The notes: generated from the sequence alone by a model not told the origin. A DNA stretch of 64,000 bases from Sphingomonas taxi (GCA_003240625.1 QFMX01000012.1:10039-74038); one strand, 5' to 3'; numbered from the stretch's first letter, positions 44,294-53,108 are shown. Program-made: numbers and translations.

Positions 44294-44331
44294 TAGCCGC
44301 CTGACGAAAGCCCGGACCCAGCGTCCCGCTA

Positions 44332-44457
44332 ATCCTCCCCCGCAAAGGGGGAGGTGGCGCCGGAGGCGACGGAGGGGGAGGACGCGGAACAGAGGTTCTA
44401 CCCGACCTCCCCCTCCGTCTGGCAAGGGCCAGCCACCTCCCCCTGGCGGGGGAGGAT
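44332..44457. repeat. Palindromic repeat family C, copy 3
   Basis: End arms ATCCTCCCCCGCAAAGGGGG and CCCCCTGGCGGGGGAGGAT with inner pair GACGGAGGGGGAGGA and TCCCCCTCCGTC. It lies upstream of the NAT gene; a half family D sequence (CTGACGAAAGCCCGGACCC) precedes it at about 44302-44320. Confidence 0.9.
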
Positions 44458-44536
44458 TGAAGGTCGCGTCGCCCTACTCGACGGCTGCTCGCGGCAAACG
44501 GTATGGGGGCAGGGGAATTATGGGAAATCCTGCCTG

Positions 44537-45355
44537 ATGTTCGACCTCGACGCCTATCTCCTCCGTGTCGCCATGCCCGCGCGACCGACGCTCGATTCGA
44601 TCGGCCTCGGTCGCCTCCAGCACGCGCACCGTCTCGCCATTCCGTTCGAGGATCTCGACGTCGTCCTCGGTCGCGGCATCGCGATCGACAGCGAGTCGGT
44701 CTTCGCCAAGCTCGTGACCGCGCGCCGTGGCGGCTATTGTTTCGAGCATAATCGCCTGTTCCTCGATGCGCTCACCGAACTCGGCTTCACCGCTCGCCCG
44801 CTGCTCGCGCGCGTCTGGTATGCCGCGACCGACGTGCCGCCACCGCAGACGCATACGTTTGCGCTGGTGACGATCGAGGGACAGGACTGGATCGCCGACA
44901 CCGGCTTCGGCGGCAGCTATACGCCGGTCCTCCCACTCGCCGACGGCGCTGAGGCCACCGCACCGGACGGTGCGCGATACCGGCTCGAGGCGACCGAAAA
45001 TGGCTGGATGCTGCTCCGCGACGGCGATCCGATGACCACCGATGGTCGAGGATCGGGCGAGGGGTTTCAGCCGCAATACAGCTTCACGCTCGCGCAGGTG
45101 TTCAACGCCGATCTCGCGCTGTCGAACCACTGGACCTCGACCGCGCCGTCCAGCCGCTTCACGCACACGCCGATCGCCAGCATCGTCCTGCCGAACGGCT
45201 TCGCCTCGCTGATCGGACGCAATTATCGTCGGCGTTCGGGGACGGACACAACCGTCGGCGAGATCACCGACCCGCGCGTTTATCGGATCCGGATGAGCCT
45301 GTTGTTCGGGATCGACCTGAGCGTCGAGGATGTCGCCGCGCTGGGATTGTTCTGA
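44537..45355 (+). CDS. nat: Arylamine N-acetyltransferase
   Basis: NAT moves an acetyl group from acetyl-CoA to arylamines or hydrazines. The 272-residue protein has the catalytic triad in family context: Cys68 in RRGGYCFEHN, His106 in PQTHTFALV and Asp121 in IADTGFGGSY. It begins at ATG 44537 (MFDLDAYLLR); the frame is open upstream through the family C repeat but that part is not protein-like. The length is normal. The gene stands alone. Confidence 0.93.
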   Translation: MFDLDAYLLRVAMPARPTLDSIGLGRLQHAHRLAIPFEDLDVVLGRGIAIDSESVFAKLVTARRGGYCFEHNRLFLDALTELGFTARPLLARVWYAATDVPPPQTHTFALVTIEGQDWIADTGFGGSYTPVLPLADGAEATAPDGARYRLEATENGWMLLRDGDPMTTDGRGSGEGFQPQYSFTLAQVFNADLALSNHWTSTAPSSRFTHTPIASIVLPNGFASLIGRNYRRRSGTDTTVGEITDPRVYRIRMSLLFGIDLSVEDVAALGLF

Positions 45356-45368
45356 AGTTCGACCACTT

Positions 45369-45518
45369 CCGTTCGTGCTGAGTAGCGGCCGAGTAGCTGC
45401 GTCAGCAGCGTATCGAGGGCGCGTATCGAAGCATGGGTTCCGTGCGCCAACCTGTCCTTCGATACGTCCTCTCGATACGCGGCTTTGCCGCTACTCGATG
45501 ACTACTCAGGACGAACGG
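45369..45518. repeat. Palindromic repeat family H, copy 1 (long)
   Basis: Ends CCGTTCGTGCTGAGTAG and CTACTCAGGACGAACGG are inverted. Inner pairs include GCAGCGTATCGAGGGCGCGTATCGAAG (in part) with its reverse near 45460-45482, reading CTTCGATACG and CCTCTCGATACG. It lies between convergent nat and the GntR regulator gene. Shorter relatives are at 56113 and 56372. Confidence 0.82.
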
Positions 45519-45539
45519 GGCTGTGAGTGGGGTAGAGAC

Positions 45540-45896
45540 TCAAGCCCGCTCACGCTCCAGCAGGTCATGCGCATCCAACCCCAGCAGATCGATATGCCCC
45601 AGGATCCGCGGCCACTGCGTCGTCACGAAATTCTCGCGCTCGGCCACGCGCAACGCTTCCGCCGCACCCGGCATCACGAACATCCCGACGCCGCGCCTTA
45701 CCTCGACATAGCCATCGTCCTGAAAGCTCTGATACGCTTTGGCGACCGTCAAAGGGTTCGCCCCCTGCTCGGCGGCGAACGCGCGTACCGACGGCAACTG
45801 GTCGCCCGCACGATAGTCGCCACGGAGTATCCCCGCCGCAATCGTGCTGCGGAGACGGATGTATACGGGACTGTCGTCGCTGCTGAGCGCTGTCAT
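45540..45896 (-). CDS. GntR-family regulator, YtrA subfamily
   Basis: The 118-residue protein is an N-terminal GntR winged helix followed by only a short helical tail, the layout of the YtrA subfamily. Landmarks are SPVYIRLRSTIAAGILRG, AGDQLPSVRAFAAEQGANPLTV (HTH core, residues 32-53) and VEVRRGVGMFVMPGAAE in the wing. YtrA regulators usually sit with ABC transporter genes, but none is adjacent. It may be the last gene behind the nitroreductase, 37 bases upstream on the same strand. Confidence 0.88.
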   Translation of the reverse strand: MTALSSDDSPVYIRLRSTIAAGILRGDYRAGDQLPSVRAFAAEQGANPLTVAKAYQSFQDDGYVEVRRGVGMFVMPGAAEALRVAERENFVTTQWPRILGHIDLLGLDAHDLLERERA

Positions 45897-45933
45897 GCTG
45901 TTCTAATACAGCAATCGGGCGATTAGTCGAGTC

Positions 45934-46509
45934 TCACGATCCCCAGTGCGAGACGAGGCGTGCCATATCGGGGCGGGGGCGTTCGTCGAGCGCGCGCGAC
46001 GGCGTGCCGATGAACATGAACCCGGCGATCCGCTCCGACGCGGACCCGAACGCATCGCGCACCGTGTCCGAGAACGCCGCCCAGCCGGTCAGCCAGCCGC
46101 CCGCGAAACCCTCGGCATGGACGGCATGGAGCAGGTTCATGCACGCCGCCCCCGCCGATAATTCCTGCTCCCACACCGGAATCTTGCTCTCCTTCGGCGA
46201 CGACAGGACCACGACCAAAGTCGGCGCCTGATGCGCGAACTGATCGAGCGATTCCAGTTCCAGCCGCGACGCGCCGGGTCGCTCCGCGAGGTACGCATCG
46301 GTGACCAGCGCCGACAGCGCGGCGCGCCGGTCGTCCCCGACGACGACGAACCGCCACGGCGCCAGCTTGCCGTGATCGGGCGTCCGCGCCGCGATCTCCA
46401 GGATCGTCGCCAGCTGGTAGGAATCGGGCCCCGGCGCGATCAGGTCGCGCGGCTTGCCCGAGCGGCGGGTGGCGAGGAGCGAGAGCGGCGTCGAGCGGTC
46501 GTTGAGCAT
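45934..46509 (-). CDS. Nitroreductase-family FMN oxidoreductase (YdjA/RutE-like)
   Basis: The 191-residue flavoprotein has LLATRRSGKPRDL near residues 11-23 (FMN phosphate binding), ARTPDHGKLAPWRFVVV near 40-56, and GFAGGWLTGW, with GFMFIGTPS near the C-terminus. The single-domain, short form resembles E. coli YdjA. It would reduce nitro or quinone compounds with NAD(P)H; the true substrate is unknown. It is divergent from the peptide transporter gene. Confidence 0.88.
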   Translation of the reverse strand: MLNDRSTPLSLLATRRSGKPRDLIAPGPDSYQLATILEIAARTPDHGKLAPWRFVVVGDDRRAALSALVTDAYLAERPGASRLELESLDQFAHQAPTLVVVLSSPKESKIPVWEQELSAGAACMNLLHAVHAEGFAGGWLTGWAAFSDTVRDAFGSASERIAGFMFIGTPSRALDERPRPDMARLVSHWGS

Positions 46510-46618
46510 GCCTCGCCAGATAGGCTTTGGCGTCTGATATTTACAGTCCGGGCTTTGTCGTTAAGTTGCGCGCCATTAAGCGCCCGTCAGCGGCGCACAC
46601 ACGGAGCATCACCACCAC

Positions 46619-48226
46619 ATGGCCAGCGCAATCCCCCAGGCGAGCAGGGGCAGCGGCGTTCCTGCCGATGCAAAGACGTTTTTCGGGCACCCGCGCGGGC
46701 TGTTCATGCTGTTCTTCGCCGAGCTGTGGGAGCGCTTCTCGTTCTATGGCATGCGCGCGATCCTGGTGCTGTACCTCACCAAGCACTTCCTGTTCGCCGA
46801 GCAGCCGGCCTATGCGATCTATGGCGCGTACACCTCGCTGGTCTACATCACACCGATCATCGGCGGCTATCTGTCCGACCGGTTCCTCGGACCGCGCAAG
46901 GCGGTGCTCGCGGGCGGCGTGTTCATCACGCTCGGCCATCTGCTGCTGGCGGTCGTCGAGGCGCCGCAGGGCGTGCAGGGCACCGCGCTCAACGGCTTCT
47001 ATCTCGGCCTCGCCTTCATCATCGTCGGCACGGGGTTCCTGAAAGCGAACATCTCGGTGCTCGTCGGCAAGCTTTACGCGCGCGACGACATGCGCCGCGA
47101 TGGCGCGTTCTCGATCTTCTACATGGGGATCAACACCGGTGCGTTCGTCGGCCCGATCGCGGTCGGGATCCTCGGCGAGACGGTCGGCTGGTCGTACGGC
47201 TTCGGCGCCGCCGGGATCGGCATGGCGCTGGGCCTGGTCGTCTTCGTGCTGTTCCGGCGCGAACTCTACGACGTCGGCGAGTCCCCTGCCCCCGAAAAGC
47301 TGGCGTCTAAGCCGATCGCCGGCCTGTCGGTCGAATGGCTGATCTATCTCGGCGGGCTCGCCGGCGTCGCGGTATCGTGGTGGCTGGTGCGTAGCCAGGG
47401 CGTCGTCGGCACCGCGTTGATCGTCGCATCGCTCGCGACGGTCGGCTACATCCTGTGGACCGCCGTCGCGAAACTGCCGCGCGTCGACCGCGACCGGATC
47501 TTCGCCGCGCTGTTCCTGATCGCGCTCGCGCCGCTGTTCTGGGCGCTGTTCGAGCAGACCGGGTCGTCGCTGAACGTCTACACCGACCAGTCGGTCGACC
47601 GCGTCGTGTTCGGCTGGTCGATACCCGCCTCGGTGTTCCAGTCGGTCAATCCGTTCTTCATCATCACGCTGGCACCGGTGTTCGCCGCGATCTGGACGCG
47701 GCTCGGGCGGGCGGGACGTGAGCCGAGCGCGCCGTTCAAGTTCGGCATCGGCCTGATCCTGGTCGGTGCAGGCTTCTTCGCGCTGACGCTTGGCGCACCG
47801 GCACAGGGGCTGACCCCGGCGATCTTCGTCGTGCTGCTCTACATGCTGCACTCGATGGCGGAGCTCTGCTTCTCGCCGATCGGACTGTCGTCGATGACGC
47901 GTCTGTCGGTGCCGAGCATGACCGGGCTGATGATGGGCACGTGGTTCCTCGCGACGGCGGGCGGGAACTTCCTTGCCGGGCTGATCGCCCAGGCGACCGG
48001 CGGCGAGGGCGCCGGCGTCGAGCGGGTGCTGGAAGTGTACGGCCGGATCGGCTGGGTCGCGATCGGGATCGGCGCGGTCGTGCTGGTACTCGCGCCGTTC
48101 GTCACCAGGCTGATGCACCTCGACAAGCTGGGTTCGGTCGACCACGCGATGGCCGGGCAGAACGAACTGGGCGAGCCGGGTGCCGCCGGGCTCGATACGC
48201 GCGGCGAGCAGGTCCCGCGGGGGTGA
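46619..48226 (+). CDS. Proton-dependent di/tripeptide transporter, POT (PTR2) family
   Basis: The 535-residue inner-membrane protein has at least 12 hydrophobic helices and the POT signatures: FFAELWERFSFYGMRAILVLY in helix 1, holding the ExxER proton motif (key ELWERF), the GGYLSDRFLGPRK loop, and FSIFYMGINTGAFVGPI, the PTR2 family signature near residues 160-180. It imports di- and tripeptides with protons. The ATG at 46619 follows the divergent nitroreductase by about 110 bases, which should contain both promoters. Confidence 0.93.
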   Translation: MASAIPQASRGSGVPADAKTFFGHPRGLFMLFFAELWERFSFYGMRAILVLYLTKHFLFAEQPAYAIYGAYTSLVYITPIIGGYLSDRFLGPRKAVLAGGVFITLGHLLLAVVEAPQGVQGTALNGFYLGLAFIIVGTGFLKANISVLVGKLYARDDMRRDGAFSIFYMGINTGAFVGPIAVGILGETVGWSYGFGAAGIGMALGLVVFVLFRRELYDVGESPAPEKLASKPIAGLSVEWLIYLGGLAGVAVSWWLVRSQGVVGTALIVASLATVGYILWTAVAKLPRVDRDRIFAALFLIALAPLFWALFEQTGSSLNVYTDQSVDRVVFGWSIPASVFQSVNPFFIITLAPVFAAIWTRLGRAGREPSAPFKFGIGLILVGAGFFALTLGAPAQGLTPAIFVVLLYMLHSMAELCFSPIGLSSMTRLSVPSMTGLMMGTWFLATAGGNFLAGLIAQATGGEGAGVERVLEVYGRIGWVAIGIGAVVLVLAPFVTRLMHLDKLGSVDHAMAGQNELGEPGAAGLDTRGEQVPRG

Positions 48227-48278
48227 AGCCCGCCCGCCCTTTAGCGGGGCGGGCGTTCGACGCGGTTCGTGCGGGGTA

Positions 48279-49127
<849 letters not shown>

Positions 49128-49197
49128 GGCGGCGCATATAATGAGGGGGGACGCGATGTGCGAGCCTTCGCTTCGTATCGAGAGCGCACGGTCGCCG

Positions 49198-49274
49198 TTC
49201 CCCCGCGGAGGCGGGGGTCCAGGGTTGCGGGCGCTATCGCTTGTGATCCTGGGCCCCCGCCTCCGCGGGGGAAC
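49198..49274. repeat. Palindromic repeat family E
   Basis: Ends GTTCCCCCGCGGAGGCGGGGG and CCCCCGCCTCCGCGGGGGAAC are perfect inverted repeats of 21 bases; inner TCCAGG and CCTGG also pair. The element lies between divergent aguB and ung, so it stands in their promoter region. One copy only in this window. Confidence 0.92.
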
Positions 49275-49322
49275 GAGGAGGGGCGATTGACACTGCCCTG
49301 CCCTGTCCGACATGCGGCGGGG

Positions 49323-50021
49323 ATGATCGACTATCCTCTCCCCCCAAGCTGGCAGGCGCTCACTACCGAGTTCGAGGCGCCGTATATGCGGGCGCTGAAT
49401 GCGTTTCTGGAGGCCGAGCGGGCGGCGGGGGCTCGGGTGTTTCCCGAGGATGCCGACCGGTTTCGCGCGTTGGAGCTGACGCCGCTCGATCAGGTGCGGG
49501 TCGTCATCCTCGGCCAGGATCCGTACCACGGCGAGGGGCAGGCGCACGGGTTGAGCTTCTCGGTGCGCGAGGGGGTGCGGACGCCGCCTAGCCTGGTGAA
49601 CATCTACAAGGAGCTGGAGGCGGATCTCGGGATCCCGCGGGCGTCGCACGGCATGCTGGATCATTGGGCGGCGCAGGGCGTACTGTTGCTCAACGCCGTG
49701 CTGAGCGTGCGGACGGGGGAGGCTGCGTCGCACCAGAAGCGGGGGTGGGAGCGGTTTACCGATGCCGTTATTGCCGCCGTCAACGCGCAGGACAAACCGG
49801 TCGTGTTCCTGCTGTGGGGGGCGTATGCGCAAAAGAAGGCGGCGTTCGTCGATGACGTGACGAAGGGCGGGCGGCATCTGGTGATCCAGTCGGCGCACCC
49901 GTCGCCGCTGGCGGCACGGACCGGGTTCTTCGGATCGCGGCCATTCAGCCGGGCCAATGACTTTCTCGAAACCCATGGGCGCGCGCCGATCGACTGGGCG
50001 CTGCCGGAGACCGACCGATGA
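49323..50021 (+). CDS. ung: Uracil-DNA glycosylase, family 1
   Basis: Ung removes uracil from DNA. The 232-residue protein has the catalytic water-activating motif GQDPYHGEGQAHG (Asp66), the VLLLNAVLSVR strand, and the minor-groove loop SAHPSPLAA with the catalytic His. Length and motifs are normal. The ATG at 49323 (MIDYPLPPSW) is the family-like start, although the frame is open far upstream. The stop overlaps the next gene by four bases (ATGA). Confidence 0.95.
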   Translation: MIDYPLPPSWQALTTEFEAPYMRALNAFLEAERAAGARVFPEDADRFRALELTPLDQVRVVILGQDPYHGEGQAHGLSFSVREGVRTPPSLVNIYKELEADLGIPRASHGMLDHWAAQGVLLLNAVLSVRTGEAASHQKRGWERFTDAVIAAVNAQDKPVVFLLWGAYAQKKAAFVDDVTKGGRHLVIQSAHPSPLAARTGFFGSRPFSRANDFLETHGRAPIDWALPETDR

Positions 50022-50317
50022 GCGACGAATATGTGTACGACGAAGCGACTGGCGAGTGGGTTGCGGGTGGCGCGACAACGGCTGTTGCGGCGGATGACGG
50101 TGCGGTCGTGGTGCGGGATTCGGTCGGGAACGTGCTCGCGGACGGCGATCAGGTGACGTTGATCAAGGACCTGACCGTGAAGGGCGCGGGGCAGACGTTG
50201 AAGCGCGGGACGCTGATCAAGTCGATCCGGTTGACGGGCGACGCGCAGGAAATCGACTGCCGGTACGAGGGTATCAAGGGGCTGGTGCTGCGGGCGGAGT
50301 TTGTCCGGAAGCGTTGA
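50018..50317 (+). CDS. PhnA/YjdM C-terminal domain protein lacking the zinc ribbon
   Basis: The 99-residue protein matches the PhnA/YjdM family's main domain: VVVRDSVGNVLADGDQVTLIKDLTVKG (key segment GNVLADGDQVTLIKDL) and LKRGTLIKSIRL, then IDCRYEGIKGLVL and EFVRKR. Family members usually have an N-terminal four-cysteine zinc ribbon. Here the corresponding stretch (MSDEYVYDEATGEWV) keeps the YxYDE flavour but has no cysteine. The role is unknown in spite of the 'alkylphosphonate' name. It overlaps ung by four bases. Confidence 0.82.
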   Translation: MSDEYVYDEATGEWVAGGATTAVAADDGAVVVRDSVGNVLADGDQVTLIKDLTVKGAGQTLKRGTLIKSIRLTGDAQEIDCRYEGIKGLVLRAEFVRKR

Positions 50318-50384
50318 GGCTTTTCGCGTTGATTTTGCCGGGTTAATCGAAAAGAAGATTAGGCCGGGTTAGGCCAACACGCGG

Positions 50385-51377
50385 TCATTCTTCATCGTCG
50401 TAGTCGGGGTCGTCGTGATTGCCGTAAGGCGACGGCGGATAGCCGGTCGGCGGTGGCGGAGCGACGCCGATCTTTGCCCATTCGAGGCGGCGGTCGAGCT
50501 CTATGTCCGCCACGCGCTGCTCCTTGATGCGGTGCGAGCGGTCGCGGAGGATCTGGCCGGACGCGTCCTGCGGCAGGACGAAATCGGCGCCGCCGAGATC
50601 CTGGATGTCCTGAAGCCGGTCGCACAGGGCCTGTTCGGTCAGCAGTGCCGCGGGGTTGTCCGGCATGGCGGGTTCGAGCAGCGCGATGGCCTGCGCTACG
50701 GATGCAATGCGCGGCGCCATCGGGCGGTCGCTGTCATGCGGGGCGGAGGTCGTGCGGTGCGCGTGGCCGTAGCGTTCGGGCATGTGCGCGCGCAGGAGGA
50801 ACATGATCATGCGGTCGCTGTATTTGTAGCGGCACGCGATCCGGCGGCCGCTCTTGTCGAACACCGGCACCTCCACCCCGTTCATCGCGCGTTCCAGCGC
50901 GAGGTCGGCGAGCCGCGTGACGCCCGAGTGCACGGCCGCGGTCCAGGCGGCGGCGAACTGTTCGGCACCGGGCGCGCGGCGCAGCGCGTAGCAACTGTTG
51001 ACCGACATATCGACCTGCGTGGCGGCGGCGGTGACCGAGCCTGTGTCGGCGAGGTGTTCGATGAAGATGCGCTGCTTGGCGTGACTCCAGCCGTCGGGGC
51101 GGCGCTGGCGTGGGACGGGGACCCAGACGTAATCGGCGGGATCGAACCCGTCGAGGATCGCGCGGGGATCGTCCTCCTCGACCGTGCAGATCTGCGGAAG
51201 GTTGGCGTTGGCGGCGGGGGCGAGCGCGGGGACGGCGCGGTCGGACATCGCCATTTCCGGCTGCGGCATCGGCCGGAATTGTTGAGCGTCGATCGCGCGA
51301 TCGGCAACGACGGTGGTGGATGTGGCGGGGGCGACCGGACGGCCGCGCGGGTCGGATGTCATGTTCATCCGCGACAC
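50385..51377 (-). CDS. Uncharacterised protein with terminase-small-subunit-like HTH
   Basis: The 330-residue protein is not one I recognise. The middle (about residues 92-150) reads PDGWSHAKQRIFIEHLADTG, then SVTAAATQVDMSVNSCYALRR, close to the N-terminal HTH of phage terminase small subunits and similar DNA-binding proteins. The first 75 residues and the last 70 look disordered (Pro/Ala-rich start; Pro-, Tyr- and Asp-rich end, finishing DDPDYDDEE). A basic-aromatic segment CRYKYSDRMIMFLLRAHMPERYG follows the HTH (key segment MIMFLLRAHMPERYG). No phage structural gene is nearby. The gene borders the toxin-antitoxin islet. Confidence 0.65.
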   Translation of the reverse strand: MSRMNMTSDPRGRPVAPATSTTVVADRAIDAQQFRPMPQPEMAMSDRAVPALAPAANANLPQICTVEEDDPRAILDGFDPADYVWVPVPRQRRPDGWSHAKQRIFIEHLADTGSVTAAATQVDMSVNSCYALRRAPGAEQFAAAWTAAVHSGVTRLADLALERAMNGVEVPVFDKSGRRIACRYKYSDRMIMFLLRAHMPERYGHAHRTTSAPHDSDRPMAPRIASVAQAIALLEPAMPDNPAALLTEQALCDRLQDIQDLGGADFVLPQDASGQILRDRSHRIKEQRVADIELDRRLEWAKIGVAPPPPTGYPPSPYGNHDDPDYDDEE

Positions 51378-51511
51378 GGATCAGGACGCGGGAGTGTAGG
51401 ACAGCGATATCGTACCGTGTTGGACTTTTCGCGCGGCTAGTGTGCCGCTGGGGCATCTATCTTGGGAGGCAACCTAGGACCACTTTGCACGGATGTATAA
51501 AGTGACGGCAG

Positions 51512-51545
51512 CACTTTCCACGAAACACGGTTTTCGTTGAAAGTG
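51512..51545. promoter_or_regulatory. Inverted repeat upstream of the RelBE-like pair
   Basis: CACTTTCCACGAAA (51512-51525) is inverted as TTTTCGTTGAAAGTG (51531-51545) with one mismatch and a short loop. A weaker CACTTTG...AAAGTG pair lies at 51481-51504. It may be an operator or an attenuating hairpin for either flanking gene. Confidence 0.45.
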
Positions 51546-51577
51546 GCCGCGCGCAAGACTCTCATCGCCGAACATGC

Positions 51578-51589
51578 TATACGCGTATA
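51578..51589. promoter_or_regulatory. 12-base perfect palindrome, candidate antitoxin operator
   Basis: TATACGCGTATA is a perfect palindrome 14 bases before the antitoxin ATG and just before its Shine-Dalgarno GAGGAGG. Ribbon-helix-helix antitoxins usually bind such short palindromes to repress their own operon. Assignment rests on position and symmetry. Confidence 0.5.
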
Positions 51590-51603
51590 TCGAGGAGGCC
51601 GAT

Positions 51604-51822
51604 ATGTTGGCAGTGCGACTGGACGAACAGATCGAAGCCAGGCTGGAAGCGCTTGCCGCGCGCACCGGTCGAACCAAGACCTTCTATGCGCGGGCTGCGA
51701 TCGAGGCGCATCTCGATGATCTCGAAGACTTTTATCTTGCCGAGGACCGGTTGCGCGATTTCCGCGAGGGTGACGCTATTCCGCTCAGCACGCTGAAGGC
51801 CGAACTTGGTCTGGGCGATTGA
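51604..51822 (+). CDS. RelB-like ribbon-helix-helix antitoxin
   Basis: The 72-residue protein begins MLAVRLDEQIEARLEALAAR, a ribbon-helix-helix DNA-binding domain of the DUF6290/RelB type (beta strand then helices; GRTKTFYARAAIEAHLDD). A helical C-terminal toxin-binding region follows (LEDFYLAEDRLRDFREGD). The ATG at 51604 has the Shine-Dalgarno AGGAGG. It overlaps the toxin gene by 17 bases. It neutralises the toxin and represses the operon. Confidence 0.85.
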   Translation: MLAVRLDEQIEARLEALAARTGRTKTFYARAAIEAHLDDLEDFYLAEDRLRDFREGDAIPLSTLKAELGLGD

Positions 51823-52072
51823 GTTCCTGCCGGAAGCGGCAAAGGAACTGCGCAAGCTGGACCGGCAGGCCGCAGCTCGGATCGTCAGGACGCTGGAAGA
51901 ACGTATCGCGCCGCTCGACGACCCGCGCCAGATCGGTAGCGCGCTGGTCGGCGAGCATGCCGGATATTGGCGTTGGCGGATCGGGGATTACCGGGTGGTT
52001 GCGCGGATCGAGGACGAACGGATCACGGTGCTGGTCGTGCGCGTTGCGCATCGCCGTGAGGTCTACCGTTAA
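51806..52072 (+). CDS. RelE-family toxin
   Basis: The 88-residue protein starts at a TTG inside the antitoxin gene. The sequence VWAIEFLPEAAKELRKLDRQ and ARIVRTLEERI, then YWRWRIGDYRVVARIEDERI and VRVAHRREVYR, follow the RelE fold. The basic residues Arg in WRWRIGDYR and the C-terminal His-Arg-x-x-Val-Tyr are those that cut mRNA on the ribosome in RelE. It forms a type II module with the upstream gene. Confidence 0.87.
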   Translation: MVWAIEFLPEAAKELRKLDRQAAARIVRTLEERIAPLDDPRQIGSALVGEHAGYWRWRIGDYRVVARIEDERITVLVVRVAHRREVYR

Positions 52073-52112
52073 GGTTGGCGCCGGGAATCCCGTATTCCAT
52101 CACCACAATCCA

Positions 52113-52304
52113 GTGCCACACACGCTGATCGAGGAATGCCGCCGCCATCCGTTCAAAGGCACCGGCAAACCCGAACCGCTCGGCGGCAACCTGTCGGGCT
52201 GGTGGTCGCGCCGGATCAACCATGAGCACCGGCTGGTGTACCGTGTGACGGGCAGCGGCGATGCGCAGACCTTGCAGGTCGCGCAGTGCCGGTATCATTA
52301 TTGA
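52113..52304 (+). pseudogene. N-terminally truncated YoeB-type toxin fragment
   Basis: From a GTG at 52113 the frame reads IEECRRHPFKGTGKPEPLGG, then NLSGWWSRRINHEHRLVYRV and ends CRYHY. This is the last two thirds of YoeB (normally about 84 residues) with its catalytic Glu (KPEPL), Arg (EHRLVY) and final His-Tyr. The first 20-25 residues, which build the first strand and helix, are missing. No YefM antitoxin gene precedes it; the RelE-like gene does. It is probably dead, although the catalytic end is well kept. Confidence 0.72.
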
Positions 52305-52343
52305 TCGGTTGTCGCGCACACGGCGACGGCATAGGATCGGGAC

Positions 52344-52715
52344 ATGGGACAGATCAGTGTATCACTTCCTGACGACCTGATGGCTTGGGCCGAGCGGCAA
52401 ATCGATGAACGCCGCTATGATAGTCTTGACGCCTATGTCGCTGATCTCATTGCGCGTGACATGGATGATGCCCGGAAACTGACGGTGTTGCAGGCTGCGG
52501 TCGAGGAAGGTCTTGGTTCCGAACCGACCGACGACTCGATCACCGACGTAATTTCAGGACGAAATGGCGACGGCGACAGTGACTCTCTTGATGTCCTGCG
52601 CCGATCCTGGGCTCAGGGTCTAGGCAGCGGCCCTCCCGTCGACGGCAATTTCAACGCCGCCGATATCGCACGCCGCGGTGGCCAATCCCGTGAGGCGATC
52701 CGCAAGCACGGATGA
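52344..52715 (+). CDS. ParD-like antitoxin with duplicated C-terminal motif
   Basis: The 123-residue protein has a ParD ribbon-helix-helix N-terminus: ISVSLPDDLMAWAERQIDE and RYDSLDAYVADLIARD, about residues 4-40. The toxin-binding tail is LQAAVEEGLGSEPTDDSITD (49-68). A similar segment recurs at 85-108 (LRRSWAQGLGSGPPVD, then DIARRG), so the protein is longer than usual ParD (about 80-90). It would bind and inhibit the ParE toxin encoded in the four-base overlap downstream. Confidence 0.85.
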   Translation: MGQISVSLPDDLMAWAERQIDERRYDSLDAYVADLIARDMDDARKLTVLQAAVEEGLGSEPTDDSITDVISGRNGDGDSDSLDVLRRSWAQGLGSGPPVDGNFNAADIARRGGQSREAIRKHG

Positions 52716-53002
52716 AGATCCGTCGCCTTCCGCAGGCGATACGCGATGTCGACGAAATATGGCTGTATATCGCGCGTCATGATCCGATTGCGGCAACCCG
52801 ACTGGTAGAGCGACTTATCTCGAGTGTGGCGCGTTTAGCGGACTATCCAGAAAGTGGTCCGGCCCGACCTGAGATCGGGTTTGGCGCAAGAAGCATCACG
52901 GTTGGCAATTATCTCGTGCTGTATCGAGTGAAACGCGACAGCGTGGACATCGTACGGATCGTGCATGGCGCGCGAGAACTTTTGGGAACGCCCCGGCGGT
53001 AA
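52712..53002 (+). CDS. ParE-family toxin
   Basis: The 96-residue protein has the RelE/ParE fold: KIRRLPQAIRDVDEIWLYIA, then RHDPIAATRLVERLISSVARLADYP (key ATRLVERL) and GPARPEIGFGARSITVGNYLVLYRV, ending IVRIVHGARELL. ParE toxins block DNA gyrase. The start ATG overlaps the antitoxin stop (ATGA), the usual type II arrangement. This is the second toxin-antitoxin module in 1.4 kb. Confidence 0.9.
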   Translation: MKIRRLPQAIRDVDEIWLYIARHDPIAATRLVERLISSVARLADYPESGPARPEIGFGARSITVGNYLVLYRVKRDSVDIVRIVHGARELLGTPRR

Positions 53003-53108
53003 TTTACGTAAGACTGGCATAAACTATTCATGCATCGTGCTGGACATGACGGTAGCAGAATGACGATATTTTAGGGGCCAGACTGCAATTATGCTACCTT
53101 TCTGCACG

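Noticed and set aside
44354..44536. Upstream extension of the NAT frame through repeat C
   Set aside because: NAT family proteins begin at MFDLDAYLLR. The extension is the translated repeat and has no ribosome-binding site, unlike the thiD and tsaC cases in which conserved protein lies on both sides.
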